Below, piece by piece: positions 48,101 through 59,394 of a DNA stretch of 64,000 nucleotides (position 1 is its first letter; every line of letters starts with the position of its first letter). Below the pieces are notes generated by a model, which made no database searches, was not told where the DNA came from, and saw nothing but the letters and a program-made list of their open reading frames with translations. The DNA lies in contig OX457047.1 in assembly GCA_949752735.1 (NCBI GenBank), positions 39,646,995 to 39,710,994 on the forward strand, in the 5' to 3' direction. Source of the stretch: Lumbricus terrestris (Eukaryota > Annelida > Clitellata > Crassiclitellata > Lumbricidae). Position numbers and translations under genes: made by a program.

Positions 48101-51100
48101 CCCGGTTCCTTGTATCCTTGTTTGATCCAGTCGGACAACCACTTGAGGTTGCAGTCACAGTACAGAGGATTACCACCTAGCGCCCTGCTCAATGAAACAC
48201 ATGACAAGTCATCAGAAATATCATCATCGTCATAGTCGTCATCATTATAATCATCATCTGCCTCCTGATCCTCATCATCATTGCAGGCTGTCTGCTCAGT
48301 TAGTATAGTTAAGATTTGTGTATTCTGTGATCTCTGTTCTTGTGAATTGTTTAAACTGCCTAATTGTTCACTGTAACCGGTTGCGTTCTGTCAACCGGAT
48401 TGTTGAATAAAGAGAATATTATTATTATCATCATCGGTATTATTACCAATATCATCATAATTATAATCATATTAATTCCTTATTCTGCATATTTTATTTT
48501 CACTAATCAATTACAAGGATTCACAAGATGACACCGAGCAACTGTGATTGGAGTGAAGGGCCCTACGCAGTAATCGCTCCCACAAGGTGTCACAGTGAGC
48601 AAACACCGATTGGCTATTATTGGCCGACCGAACTCAGTCATGGTTGTTGATGCACCTAGTGAACATGGAGCAGCAGGTTCAATGAGGCATAGCTTGCAGA
48701 AACTCTGAACCCCAAACAGCATGCAGTGAACTAGAACACACTCCACAAACTGAAAAGCTTACGCAAAAACTGAAAGTGAGACTTGTCAATGAAATTGGAA
48801 CCCAGTGCCATTTATATGTGGCAGAGAATTCAGTGAAAGTGTTGATGACTGCTGAGGTAACCACCTAACTAGCAGAAGACAACTCACAAGTTTGTTAATG
48901 CTTTCATTACTCACAGGTGTGTTAACGCTGTCATGTCTTTGAATGCGCCGAATGGAATCGACGAGAGGTCATTGCCATGCAGAGATCTAGATAAACACAA
49001 AAACACAAAACCAATCGGAATTTATCTACCAGCGTGCTTTCAAATTTGTTACTCAGATACACTACTGCCCAAGGCCACGAGGAACAGAAGGCAGGTACAG
49101 TTGCTGTCGGACCAGCTATGTGTACCAAGATGAATCAGTGATGCGTCATACCATTACCAATCGAATTGCAAACATTTAATTACTAAAACTCATCCGTGAA
49201 CACTGAAAGCTGTGCAGCAATCAAAATCGCAACAATCATCATTGTTATCATCACTACAAGCACCATCATTATAAGTTATGCTAAATTCATTTGTTTTACT
49301 CATTCATGTGAATTTGACATGATGACGATCACAAGATGGCAATCAGCACAAATTTTTTTGGCTGGCAAAATGCTGATCTCTTTCTAAATTGTTCAAATCT
49401 TGCAAATATTTTTAGATTGGCAAGAAAACTCATTAAGACTCGGTAAAGAGACGTACGTTGCAGCTTTCCCAAGCAGTTGACATGATTTCTTACATAAAGA
49501 CGGCGAGGAGAGAGACAGAGAGAGAGACAGACAGACAGGAAGGCAGGCAGACAGAGACAGAGACAGAGAAAGCGACAGACGGACAGACAGACAGTTAGAG
49601 AGTCTGATAATTTCACGGAAGAATCCGTTTCACTCACAAGACTCTGAGGTTCCTCAATCCAGCAAATGTTGTTTCCTGAACGCACTGCAGTTTGTTGTAA
49701 CTCAAAATCCTAAAAAAAATTATAAAGATAAAACAATTGTTATCGCCAGCACAATCAAATGGATGATGAGAGGAAAACAACAACAATATTCCAATTACTT
49801 ACCTTTTCATGAATTCGTTCAAGGATAGCAGAAAAAAAAGAAGAGCACTTCCCTTAGGAGGTGGCCAGGGAAATTCATATTCTTTTATAAAAAAAATGAT
49901 TATTATTAGAATAACAATGATAATCATATAAAAAATGATTATTATTAGAATAACAATGATAATCATATAAAAAATGATTATTATTAGAATAACAATGATA
50001 ATCATATAAAAAATGATTATTATTAGAATAAAAATGATAATCATATAAAAAATGATTATTATTAGAATAAAAATGATAATCATATAAAAATGATTATTAT
50101 TAGAATAACAATGATAATTATATAAAAACTGCTGAATTGTTTCACTTGAAATATATTTCAACATTGAACATTACGGGTAGTTAATAGTAGTCAAAAGTGC
50201 TTTCGAAATAGGCAATTTGCATCAGTAGATGTCAGCATATTTAACAGAAAAAACAGTTCAGTCGAATGTAAATACAAATTATACATACAATGTGTTCAGC
50301 TGAGAAAGATTGGCGAACGCAAATTCCGAAAGAGACACCAACTGATTGTTGCTCAGATCCCTAAAAAAATTCAATACAGTATTGTTGGAAATAATCAAAA
50401 GAAAATTCAACACATTTCAAATAAATCAGACTTAATATAATACAGTTGAGATATCATAACGTCCACTGATGATGATGATGACGACGATGATAAATGATGG
50501 TGGTGGCAATGATGATGATGATACGGATGATATTTCTCTGCACAAAGCAGGGTCAAATGACGGTTCTTATGCCACCTGGGGAGGATTAGACGAGTGAGGT
50601 GAATTCCTCACAGACTATTATTGTCTGAGGTCGCTACGCAGTGGCTCGAGTTGGATTCGAACCTGCAACACTCCGGTTGCAAGGCAAAGAACATACTGCT
50701 TCACCAGTATGACCCAATGCAAATCGCAATAGAATGCATTGTAACATTAGAGTATCTGCTTCAATAGGATCAAGTTCTTATAGGGATCGAAGCATACAAA
50801 TAAATCGAATGGATCGAAATACTTACAGGCTGATAAGTTTTGTGAGACGCTGGAGATCGGAAGAGAGTTGTGTTATCTGATTCACATCAAGATATCTACA
50901 GATGAAAATAAAACACGCCTTATCAACACACTTTTATTCGCTCCAACTCTCTCTCTCTTTCTCTCTATCTGTCTGTCTCTCTCAATATTCACATGACATT
51001 ATCACTTACCCACTGTTTGTCAGTCTCTCGTCTACCTGTCTGTCGCCTATCTGTCTGTCTGTGTTTCCATCTGTCTGTCTACCTCTCTCTCTCTCTCTCC

Positions 51101-54100
51101 CTCTGCCTCTCCCTTGATTCCTCTTCCTTCCAATTACTAATTAATTTATGATTTCATTTGCATTTTTTCATTTATGATATTCACATAATGCCATTACCAT
51201 TAACCCACTTTTCAGATCACTGAACGCACACATAGCAGCTAATAATTATAATCTAATCTAATCTCATTTAACGATTCTAATCTAACACCATCGACAAGAA
51301 GGAGAGAAGGGAAAATGGGAGGACAAAGGAGGAATAAGAGGGGAAATGGAGAGAAGACGGAGAAGGATAACAAAAGAGAGAGAGAGAGAGAGAGGAGAAG
51401 AATAGAAGGAATCAGAGCGACTTCTCAACCCCATTCACACAGATTAAGAAGAGAAGCGTCTGAGAAGCAACAACCGATAATTATATCTGAAGCGCTAGAC
51501 TTTCCTTTCTGAGCCAAGCATTCTCCATTGCTGCTCCCTGATCCTCACACCATCGACAGGACAGACAGTCTTCCCTAATTTCTTCAACCGAAGAAGAAGA
51601 AGAAGGAAACTTAGAGGAGGAGGAGGAGAAGGTCGTGACCGTACAATTCCGTCGTGTCGAGTGGAATCTGGAGTGGGATGTCGGTGAGCTGTTGATGTCC
51701 ACAACGGATTTCTGTTCCACTGCATTTGCATTCCGATGGACAATACGCACGAGGGTCACAGCTGTTCTCATCTGCCAACAGAACACACATGCACGCACAT
51801 CAGAAATAAAGTTCACATCATAAAAAAAATCAATCAATCAATCAATGTATAAATGAATGAATGAATGAACTGAATTACCAAATGAATTATTGAATGAATG
51901 ACTGAATGGATGAAGAAACGAATGACCAAATGAATGAAAACCTAATTACTGATGAATGACTGCATGAATGAATGGATGAATGAATGAATGGATGAATGAA
52001 CGAATGGATGAATGAACGAATGGATGAATGAATGGATGAATGAATGGATGAATGAACGAATGGATGAATGAACGAATGGATGAATGAGCGAATGGATAAA
52101 TGAACGAATGGATGAATGAACGAATGGATGAATGAACGAATGGATGAACGAATGGATGAATGAACGAATGGATGAATGAACGAATGGATGAACGAATGGA
52201 TGAATGAACGAATGGATGAATGAACGAATGGATGAATGAGCGAATGGATAAATGAACGAATGGATGAATGAACGAATGGATGAATGAACGAATGGATGAA
52301 TGAACGAATGGATGAATGAACGAATGGATGAATGAACGAATGGATGAATGAATGAATAGATGAATGAACGAATGGATGAATGAACGAATGGATGAATGAG
52401 CGAATGGATAAATGAACGAATGGATGAATGAACGAATGGATGAATGAATGAATAGATGAATGAACGAATGGATGAATGAACGAATGGATGAATGAATGAA
52501 TAGATGAATGAACGAATGGATGAATGAACGAATGGATGAATGAGCGAATGGATAAATGAACGAATGGATGAATGAACGAATGGATGAATGAACGAATGGA
52601 TGAATGAACGAATGGATGAATAAACGAATGGATGAATAAACGAATGGATGAATGAACGAATGGATGAATAAACGAATGGATGAATGAACGAATGACTCGA
52701 CTAAATGACTGACTGAATGAATGAATGAATGACTGAATGAATGGTTACTCACCCAATCCCTCAGAAGCACAGCATGGTGGAGGACCAGGTAGACATCCAA
52801 CCTCATTGTTGACAACTGAATCCAAAGAAAACAAACACATCAACACTCAAATGAATCCTTTAATCGAGAGTCACAAAAAACTAAAAAAAATCCAATAAAT
52901 CAGTTAAATCTGCAGAACATCTTGTAGACAGCATACAAGCACTATAAGCTCTTCCTACAAAAAGATAATTCTAATTAGTAAAGTTATGTGTATTAAACCA
53001 GGAAGAAATTACTTGAAAACATGCCTTTACAGTGAATTCTTCAAGTGAAACTCCCTTAAAGACAAAGAAAAAATAATCTTATCGGAAGCAGTGCAAAAAC
53101 ACACGTTCGCATTTGAAATCGGTTTCTTTGAGATCGGTTATCATCATGTCACGGAACCGTTCCGGGTAGAAGCAGCGTGGGTGACTCGTGGCCACCGTGT
53201 TTCCACGCAACCATCCAGACATCCACTCCAGGTGGCAGTTACAGTTGAATGGATTCGACAAGAGGTTCCTGAAACAACATCATATTATATCATGTAATGC
53301 AATCATGTAAAACATTTACACAGCAACTTCATGTGAAGTGCATCTGCAAATCATAACTGCAGGAACTAATTTTATGTGCTGGAACATATGTATGGCTCAA
53401 TCTCGGTCGTGTTTTATTTTGGCAACCAACATATGCAGTGAACACATAATTATTTTCGTTGCCAAAATAAAAACATGTCATGCCATGTATGTTATTTTAT
53501 CATAAATTAAATGTCTGTACCATCTCTTTCAGTGACTCAACAAAATGGCTAAATTGCTGCACATAGCTGTTGTTAAGTACCAATAGTTCACACATGTATA
53601 TATGCAAGTATTTATACATGAACATACACAAGTAGGCAAGTATCTAACTATATATATTTATATATACATATATATATATATGCAATTTGTCTTGCATAGA
53701 CTCAAATTGGCTTAGATCCAATAAGAGAATACATGCTGTTCAGCTGACTATATATATATATACACTGTGCCCCATAAAAAAACACACCAAAAAACTTTTC
53801 AAAAATCTTCTATAAAACTAAGCCAATTGTAATAAAAGTTTGTACGTTGTTTCTCAAATAATTTTGCCACAAAATATTTAACATTTTACTTACTCACAGA
53901 AGTGGTTGCTGTTAGAGGCAGTGACGCAGACTAGGCGACTATATAGGCGTGTTTGGAAACATTTAAACAGATTCATTCTCCAGCAGGACAGCGCCCCAGC
54001 ACATCGCGCAAAGGACACCATTGCGTTGCTGCGACGTGAAACACCAAGCTTCATTGGACCGGAACTCTAGCCAGCAAACTCACCAGACCTCAATCCCGTT

Positions 54101-57100
54101 GACTACAGAATTTTGGGTCTAATACAGGAACGCGTCTACCAGACAGCAATACGGGACATCGACGAGTTGAAGGAGCGCCTCATCGTTGTGTGGGCACAGT
54201 TGAAGCAAAGTGTCATTGACAAAGCTATTGAACAGTGGCGGCCAAGGCTGAGAGCCTGCGTTCAAGCGAAGGGACATCACTTCGAACATCTTCTTAAATG
54301 AAACATTACTTTTTCTTATCTAACATTAGACTTACATGCGTTTCATGACAAAGTTTTTTGGTGTGTTTTTTTATGGGGCACAGTGTATATATAATATAGG
54401 TACATGTATATGTTCCATTATATATATATATATATAATATATATATAATATATATATATATATAAAAACACTCACAGTGTCGCCATCTGTCTCTGACCAT
54501 CGAAAGCTCCCGGCTGAATGCATCGGATCTGATTCTCGTACAGCGACCTTCAACAAAACACATCAACTGCTGAATTCCTAATCATACATTGACTAAGAGG
54601 AAATCTAGAATTTACTAAAACTGTGAAACTTTATCAGGTAACAATGCATCTCTAGAAAAAATGCAATTTGTTAATTCAATAAACTGACTTTAAGGATAAT
54701 GCAAAATTCCACAGCAGACATTATCTGACCAGCTTTCCAGCGAAATCCATCTTTACTTTAAGTATCAGGATACAATATTTACAAATGCAATCATTAACAT
54801 GTGCACAGTTCTGTCTCACAACACCATGACCAATAGTATCACAGTTACGGCCATAATTGTAACAACCACCACCACTACCACCAACTTTACCACCACAGCA
54901 TGCACAACCTTACCATATCGCACACATCTTAATCAACCGCATCATCCTTGCGCAATCATCATCAGACTTACAGAAGTCGTAGACTTTCCAAGTCGCGATA
55001 TGTTCCATTATTGACACAGTTCAGTTTGTTGGATCGTAGCATCCTAGCAACAAAACGTAAAGTAACGTAATGTAATCGAAAGTTCCAATGATCAACAGGC
55101 CCACACAAAGAGCCAGCCAATACATTACATCCCACTTGTCATAGCGCCCCTTCAAGAAATCTACTCAGTGGCACTCCCGACTACATTGTGAGCACTGAAT
55201 CGGATTCGGACCCGCAACCCTTCCGGTTCTAAGGCACCAAACATACCCCTACACCACTGTGCCCCACAAAAGTACTGTATACATACATACCAAAATTTAG
55301 CACATAACCACTCAAGTGTATGCAAAATTATGTGTACCTTAATATGTACGAGTACTTTTTCCTTGGGAACAATCTTCCCATTGATAGTCCAGCGGTTTCT
55401 TTAAACTCAGCTCAAGTTACAGCTTCTGGCTATCACAACAACCACCTGACCAGATCCCTTGACCAGCCAGCCAGGTTGGAGGCATTCTTAATAAGCACTT
55501 CAGGAAAGTCCAAATACGCATATACAAGTGCATGTACAACTATGTACCTATATAGCACACACATATATGCATATTAATTATTTATGTGTGTGTGTGTGTA
55601 GGTGTGCATGTTTGTTTTTAAATTAATTGCATCGAATATGTATCTGGACATCCTATGTAGGTCCTCCTGATACACAGGTCTGCCATTACAATAGCACAGT
55701 GTCATTTTATCGTTTGCACTGTCAACCAAAATTTTGTCTACAAGTTCAGAAGCAAAGAATGAAACAAAATTTTCAATCACAATCAAAAGTTCGAACAGAT
55801 ACATTTAAAAACATTAATACAAACCCAGTTAGAAGCTAATCAACTCTAAAAGTATCTCAAAGTGTGTAATATAAATCAAGACTTAATAGCCTATACTGTG
55901 CAATATGCGCTGTGACACAGGCGTCTTTGCATAAATTATGGTAATTGATCAATGCGCTTTTAAGATGCGCTATATGAAGCGCCTTTGTGAGATTCTTGCT
56001 AAGGAGCTATATAAATGAGGTTCATTTAAGTACATACATACTGTCTGTATGTACATAAATGAACCTCCTAAAATGAATAAATGAAAGAAAAAAATAAATG
56101 CCTTGTCATATAAACGAGTATAAACTATACAAGTTACAAAGCGCAGGCTGTGTTGTATCAGTATAGTTCTGCTCACAGTGTTTTCAGGTTGCGTAGTCCT
56201 CTGAAGACCCCACCACTCAACATCGTCAGACTGTTCTCTGTCAACTGCCTGAACAAAACAACATCGAAACCAGCATCATCAACATTCAAACATATCCAAG
56301 TAATATAATACTAGACTGTATCTATACGACCTTGGCAGACAGAGAAGGACCATCTGCGGCAGGGCTTAAAGTGTGCCTGGACGGTCATGGACGGCGTCTA
56401 TGCACTTATTTTAAAATCTGAACACCGTCCAGCCACTTATTGGCTAGCACAGACTGGAAAGGTAAGGGGCATCCAGGCACTTATTTTGGAATGGTAAGGG
56501 CGTCCATGCACTTATTTTTCCACACTTTAGGCACTGATCTGTGGGAAATGGACTTGTTCGCATTTGCCATAAGAATTCATTCCTACCACTGTTCAGTTTA
56601 GTTAATCAAACATATATTCTGATATAGCACCCCCTTAATTAAAGATCTATACTCAGAGGCGCCAGCATAACCTAGTGAATGGAAGGCTGAGTGAACCTTA
56701 TGGGGCTAGCGGGCATCAACTCCTCATCCTTCTCATAAATGTTACTATTCAGCCATCTCTCTGGCCTCCTTACGTGCGTGTGAGTGTGTGTGCATGGGTT
56801 AGACGAGTGTACAAACAACGAACTAAAAGCGATCAAAACACCGTTTAATCACACTAGAGACGAAAAAGAATTTTTTTACAGATTTCTCTGAGAAATATGG
56901 ATTTTATCTAAGTGGACAAAAATCTAACAGCCGTTCTACCAGCCGCCTCAGACCCGAGACGAGTATCCGCCCAGACATGCCAGGGGCCAACCCTCCCGGT
57001 TGTCTCTCTTTCACCCATCAACTCTCGTTCACTCATCATACTCTACTAGTCTCCAACAAATATCGCCGTGGAATAGAACATTTTTCGAAATATTAACTAC

Positions 57101-59211
57101 ACACGGATTTATCGCTAAAATTTTCCTACTACAGGTTCAGTTATTCAACGTTTGGACATCAGTTCTGCCTCTTCAAAACGTCCCAATGTTTGGCTCCGAG
57201 GCGCATATACGTCCACAAGTTCCTGACAGGTCTTACGGCAACTCTCTCCGTGCCAAACTGTGTCTGCAAGGTTTTCATCGTGCGGCGGTAAATTAAGCTA
57301 AACAATGTTTTTCTACCGACATGAAACCCTTTATATCAAAACACCAACACCCTTAAAAGTGATGTTTGGTATAAACAGTTTCCTGCAGACATATCTTATG
57401 GTAAGAAGGACAAACACCCCCACCCCCAATGCACCATGAAGCCAGACCATCCTCTATGTAGCCAGTCAAGTGTCTAACAGCAGGCCACAGTTTGATACAA
57501 CACTGGATCTGCCTGCTCAGTGTCTGCTAGTATGGGACATCATTCGCTTGGGAACTGTACATGCGGATTCTTATTGCAACCATCTGGGCAGACACCCCAT
57601 ATAAGGAATGCACGGGAAATTTACTTATGGGAACCATCTGGAACTGTACGAGGACCATATGTAGGTTCTTATGGGAACCACATGGGAACTGTATGGGAAT
57701 TCTTGTGAGGACCTTGAGGGAATTCTTATCATTTTAGATGTCTAGTGGAATCATTTCCCCCATAGGCATATTCGATATCATATCAGGCTCCTCTCGTCAG
57801 TTAGAGCTAAATGATCCCCACTTCAACCTCATTCCTTGATGTAATAAACATCATGTTTTGACATCGCTGACAGACAAACTGTCTGAGAGTTTGACTGACA
57901 GGTACAGTCTTATGAAGTCTTATGAAGTCTTATGAAGTCTTTGTTAGCATCTGCTCACTGATGTCTGGCAGACTGGTTGAAAGAGAGCAACGGAGCAACT
58001 GCTCCCCACGTGGTCTGCTGTCTTAATGTACATTTTTTTACAACTACATTACACTAATTGTTGATGAAGATGAAAATCAACCGCCATCTTCTCTGTATTG
58101 TTTATTCCTGATGGAAATATAGATTGATGAAAAAGCAGACTGTCTGGAGACAAAGTTGCATAAGATCTCACTAATGCGCAAATGGGTCCTTTATCTAGTG
58201 GAACACGTCCCCTTCAGCTGTGCGGCCCACGGCTTAAAGTGGGTGGGAACGTGTGGAAACCGCGATCCCACTGCTCTGGAAATTCCTGGCTTGCGTTTCC
58301 ACCAAGGCCGTAGCTATAGGGAGTGTTTTGGGTGTTTGAACAGCCCGCGAAATGGAAAATGTAAAAAATAAAAGAATGCAATCAATAGCACATGATGTAA
58401 AAACCATGAAATAAAACCATGAAAACACCCCACCCCAAAAATAAAAAATGTAAAAAAATGAATGAATTGGTGACATTTTCTGAAGATTTCGTCCTGATGT
58501 TTAAAAAAAGTCATCAGTTTTTTCTGATGGGAAACTGAAGAAACACCCTCGAAATCAAATCCTGGCTACGTCCTTGGTTCCCACTGCTCACCTGCATGGA
58601 ACGCTGCAAACACATGCGTTCCAATGAAACTCTCTTCAGCGTTCCCACTGCTCACACATTTGTTCCCATATAAACTGCCTTATAAATTCTGGTATTTAAT
58701 CATTTCTTTGCATATTTATTCATTTATTCATATTTATTGTTATATTTATTTTTGCTGTTTTGTTCTGCTGGGTTCAATAAACAAATTTAATTTAATTTCA
58801 CCTTTGTAACATCTTGGCATATAACTATTTTGCATCTCACTATTTTGGCATCTCACTATTTTGGCATCTCACTATTTTGGCATCTCACTATTTTGCAGGG
58901 CTTAAAGTGTGCCTGGACGGTCATGGACGGCGTCCATGCACTTGCTTTAAAATCTGAACGCCGTCCAGCCACTTATTGGCCAGCACAGACTAGAAAGGTA
59001 AGGGGTGTCGAGGCACTTATTTATCCACAGAATTATCTCATTCATTTTGATCAATTGAAGCATTCGGTAATAATTACAATTAATTACAGTTAGTTAAATA
59101 CAGAACTTAAGAGACTGGAAAGAACGTGTGACCGCTTACAGCTCTTCAAGTTGAGTCGATCCTTCGAACGCATCATCGTCAATGACGGCTATCTTGTTGT
59201 TTCGAAGATCC
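40692..59211 (-). CDS. SLIT: SLIT guidance ligand, C-terminal 906 aa in 19 exons (5' part outside window)
   Basis: Exons (minus): 59211-59140, 56248-56177, 55043-54972, 54547-54476, 53268-53105, 52815-52753, 51771-51645, 50895-50827, 50360-50289, 49709-49638, 48986-48915, 48184-48021, 47413-47194, 46457-46318, 45644-45554, 44675-44398, 43809-43342, 42637-42437, 40924-40692 (stop TGA 40694-40692). All phases join. The domain order is four LRRs and LRRCT of LRR block 3, LRRNT, LRRs and LRRCT of block 4, six EGF repeats, laminin G, one EGF, and a C-terminal cystine knot. This order is specific to SLIT, the secreted ROBO ligand of axon guidance and cell migration. Close matches to vertebrate SLIT include [33 protein letters not shown] and [13 protein letters not shown]. 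Blocks 1-2, including the ROBO-binding second block, must lie beyond position 64000. Confidence 0.97.
41243..41311. mobile_element. ~70-bp palindromic MITE, copy 3
   Basis: TTAACCCTTAACCGACTG and TTTGGTCAGTAAAGGGTC form the inverted ends; the right TTAA has decayed to TCAA. In the last SLIT intron. Confidence 0.6.
42110..42405. repeat. (AAT)n tracts around a retroposon 3' tail
   Basis: (AAT)n at 42117-42152 and A17 plus (AAT)n/(GAT)n at 42285-42405. Between them lies GTCCCCGAGGGATCATG, then TTTACCTCGGGGC, a hairpin-forming tail like that at 1922-1950. This looks like a retroposon 3' end with its poly(A/AAT) tail on the + strand. Confidence 0.65.
42437..43809 (-). CDS. SLIT: SLIT laminin G domain and seventh EGF (two exons)
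   Basis: Exon 43809-43342 starts in the end of EGF6 (GFEGKKC) and encodes most of laminin [49 protein letters not shown]. Exon 42637-42437 finishes it ([10 protein letters not shown]) and adds one [18 protein letters not shown] to GFHGPMC. The next exon goes straight to the cystine knot, so the two extra EGF repeats of vertebrate SLITs are absent. Confidence 0.95.
42720..43070. mobile_element. hAT-like MITE, CAGGGGCGGATCC family, 351 bp
   Basis: Ends CAGGGGCGGATCCGG and GTATCCGCCCTTG, flanked by TAGTTACA (42712-42719) and TAGTTGCA (43071-43078). In the SLIT intron between the laminin G exons. Confidence 0.9.
43262..43325. repeat. TTGATCGA / ATTG palindromic tract
   Basis: AATTGATCGATTGATC-type repeats next to the laminin G exon donor at 43342. 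Confidence 0.85.
44080..44375. repeat. (ATT)n-rich tract
   Basis: Several TATTATTATT runs with short unique gaps, adjoining the SLIT EGF5-6 exon (donor side 44397). Confidence 0.9.
44398..47413 (-). CDS. SLIT: SLIT EGF repeats 1-6 (four exons)
   Basis: Exon 47413-47194: [15 protein letters not shown] (EGF1) and [12 protein letters not shown] (EGF2). Exon 46457-46318: end of EGF2 and [12 protein letters not shown] (EGF3). Exon 45644-45554: [13 protein letters not shown] (EGF4). Exon 44675-44398: end of EGF4, [12 protein letters not shown] (EGF5) and [12 protein letters not shown] (EGF6). Between EGF5 and EGF6 lies [13 protein letters not shown], the position where vertebrate SLIT2 is cut into N- and C-terminal halves; the arginine is kept but whether it is cleaved is unknown. 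The intron after 45554 starts GC, not GT. Confidence 0.95.
44755..45110 (-). mobile_element. LINE/SINE tail-bearing repeat
   Basis: TTCATTCATTCAC, TATATAGTGCTTCTTCAAG, CTACTCAGAAGCGCTCTC and AGTTTTGAGTTTATTAC: same order as 21965-22370. In the SLIT intron between EGF4 and EGF5-6 exons. Confidence 0.6.
45235..45315 (+). mobile_element. LINE 3' tail fragment
   Basis: CACTGGGAGCGCTTCTGAAAG, then GAGAAGCGCTTTATAA and (ATACA)n. A variant of the tail, also seen at 63590-63665. Confidence 0.55.
45455..45525. repeat. (ATCG)n/(ATCA)n microsatellite
   Basis: AATCGATCGATCGATCAATC run shortly downstream of the GC donor of the EGF4 exon. Confidence 0.9.
45552..45553 (-). promoter_or_regulatory. SLIT: Non-canonical GC splice donor in SLIT
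   Basis: The exon end TTACAG is followed by GCAAAT on the minus strand. Only this junction links phase 2 to the next exon (44675) and completes the EGF4 consensus DYRCEC. There is no GT nearby that would keep both the frame and the cysteine. Confidence 0.85.
47515..48020 (-). repeat. 30-bp minisatellite running into a SLIT splice donor
   Basis: About 15 imperfect units of GGAAGACCTAGTGGGC followed by CACCATAGCA (+ strand) fill the intron after the block-4 LRRCT exon. The last unit overlaps the donor: exon end TGCTATG|GTAGGTC is in register with the array. Units encode [12 protein letters not shown] peptides but are intronic. Confidence 0.85.
48021..51771 (-). CDS. SLIT: SLIT LRR block 4 (LRRNT, LRRs, LRRCT; six exons)
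   Basis: 51771-51645 is the LRRNT ([26 protein letters not shown]). The LRR exons are 50895-50827, 50360-50289, 49709-49638 and 48986-48915 (69 or 72 nt, all phase 2; each starts before a LxLxxN core, for example [11 protein letters not shown]). 48184-48021 is the LRRCT ([18 protein letters not shown]). One intron per LRR at the same phase is the typical SLIT arrangement. Block 4 mediates dimerisation and heparan sulfate contact in known SLITs. Confidence 0.95.
48365..48425 (+). mobile_element. Retroposon 3' tail
   Basis: TTCACTGTAACCGGTTGCG..GTCAACCGGATTGTTGAATAAAG followed by (ATT)n. Related tails: 30784-30838, 35570-35630, 46670-46725. Confidence 0.5.
49500..49595. repeat. (GACA)n microsatellite
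   Basis: AGAGACAGACAGACAGGAAGG-type repeat in a SLIT intron of LRR block 4. Confidence 0.92.
49880..50130. repeat. 38-bp tandem repeat, ~7 copies
   Basis: Units of AAAAAATGATTATTATTAG, then AATAACAATGATAATCATAT, almost identical. In a SLIT intron of LRR block 4. Confidence 0.95.
50520..50725 (-). mobile_element. tRNA-derived SINE, second type
   Basis: GGATTCGAACC at 50653-50663 is the exact complement of the Pol III B box GGTTCGAATCC. It is followed by TGCAACACTCCGGTTGC and CTTCACCAGTATGACCC. The 3' part lacks the GGAGCGCCTCTGAGTAG tail of the other SINE. Confidence 0.7.
50940..51115. repeat. (TCTG)n/(CT)n-rich tract
   Basis: CTCTCTCTTTCTCTC and TGTCTGTCTCTCTC runs in a SLIT intron. An AG-rich tract follows at 51295-51410. 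Confidence 0.88.
51830..52740 (-). repeat. GAATGGATGAATGAAC minisatellite, ~0.9 kb
   Basis: About 50 units of 16 bp, with internal higher-order blocks marked by GAATAGAT and GAGCGAATGGATAAAT. It fills most of the SLIT intron between exons 52815-52753 and 51771-51645. The 289-codon minus ORF is an artefact in a frame different from the exon. Confidence 0.96.
52753..59211 (-). CDS. SLIT: SLIT LRR block 3 (part), LRRCT and linker exon (six exons)
   Basis: Four 72-nt LRR exons: 59211-59140 ([17 protein letters not shown]), 56248-56177 ([15 protein letters not shown]), 55043-54972 ([15 protein letters not shown]), 54547-54476 ([15 protein letters not shown]). 53268-53105 is the LRRCT ([16 protein letters not shown]). 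52815-52753 is a 63-nt linker exon with [10 protein letters not shown] leading into ENSC of block 4. Block 3 starts mid-way, because the LRRNT exon is not found between 59211 and 64000. Confidence 0.93.
53270..53760. other. SLIT intron, no gene seen
   Basis: AT-rich intronic sequence with short TATATA runs. No exon with LRR features in either strand. Confidence 0.5.
53763..54385 (+). mobile_element. Tc1/mariner element, internally deleted, perfect 36-bp inverted ends
   Basis: Both ends begin CACTGTGCCCCATAAAAAAA and are identical over 36 bp, with TA on each flank. The interior keeps only the transposase C-terminal half: [14 protein letters not shown], then [17 protein letters not shown], then [18 protein letters not shown]. 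The stop codon in place of the usual W before PANSPD, and the missing N-terminus, mean it is inactive. The NSPDLNPxDY motif and TA target fit the Tc1/mariner superfamily. It is in the SLIT intron between 53268 and 54476. Confidence 0.93.
54400..54465. repeat. (TA)n microsatellite
   Basis: TATATATA runs just downstream (minus sense) of a SLIT LRR exon donor at 54475. Confidence 0.9.
55120..55275 (-). mobile_element. tRNA-derived SINE (partial)
   Basis: TAGCGCCCCTTCAAG, CTACTCAGTGGCACTCCCG, then GGATTCGGACCCGCAACC (B-box complement) and CTACACCACTGTGCCCCA. Reverse-orientation relative of 61955-62155, in a SLIT intron. Confidence 0.7.
56360..56536. mobile_element. GGACG-rich hAT-like MITE, copy 2
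   Basis: Ends CAGGGCTTAAAGTGTGCC and CACACTTTAGGCACTG, flanked by ATCTGCGG (56352-56359) and ATCTGTGG (56537-56544). In a SLIT intron. Confidence 0.85.
56610..56690 (-). mobile_element. LINE/SINE tail fragment
   Basis: TATAGCACCCCCTTAATTAA and ATACTCAGAGGCGCCAGC; degraded shared tail in reverse. Confidence 0.4.
56700..58820. other. SLIT intron, no gene recognised
   Basis: Mostly unique sequence. Short repeats: CTTATGAAGT three times at 57908-57940. An isolated 98-codon + ORF (57000-57296) has no family motif and no splice context. Confidence 0.45.
58825..59030. repeat. 17-bp tandem repeat followed by GGACG-rich MITE fragment
   Basis: GCATCTCACTATTTTG repeats four times to 58895. CAGGGCTTAAAGTGTGCC starts at 58897 and matches 56360-56536 up to GGCACTTATTT. 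The right end is lost. Confidence 0.8.
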
Positions 59212-59394
59212 CTGCAGCACAACAAGCCACACTAACAGAGACGGAGACAGACACATAGAAAGACACAGGAACACATACCCACACAGAGACACGCACACAT
59301 ACATACAGAGCCGCAAGCAGAGGAAAGCCAGCTGTACGCGGGCAGCCTCCTCCCACTTGACAGGCGCATCAACAGTTTACAATGAAACCGTAAA

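Noticed and set aside
51946..52815. 289-codon minus ORF of HSFIHPFV repeats
   Set aside because: 16-bp minisatellite; its frame over 52753-52815 is not the SLIT frame.
57000..57296. 98-codon + ORF inside a SLIT intron
   Set aside because: No motif, no splice context and no sign of conservation visible.
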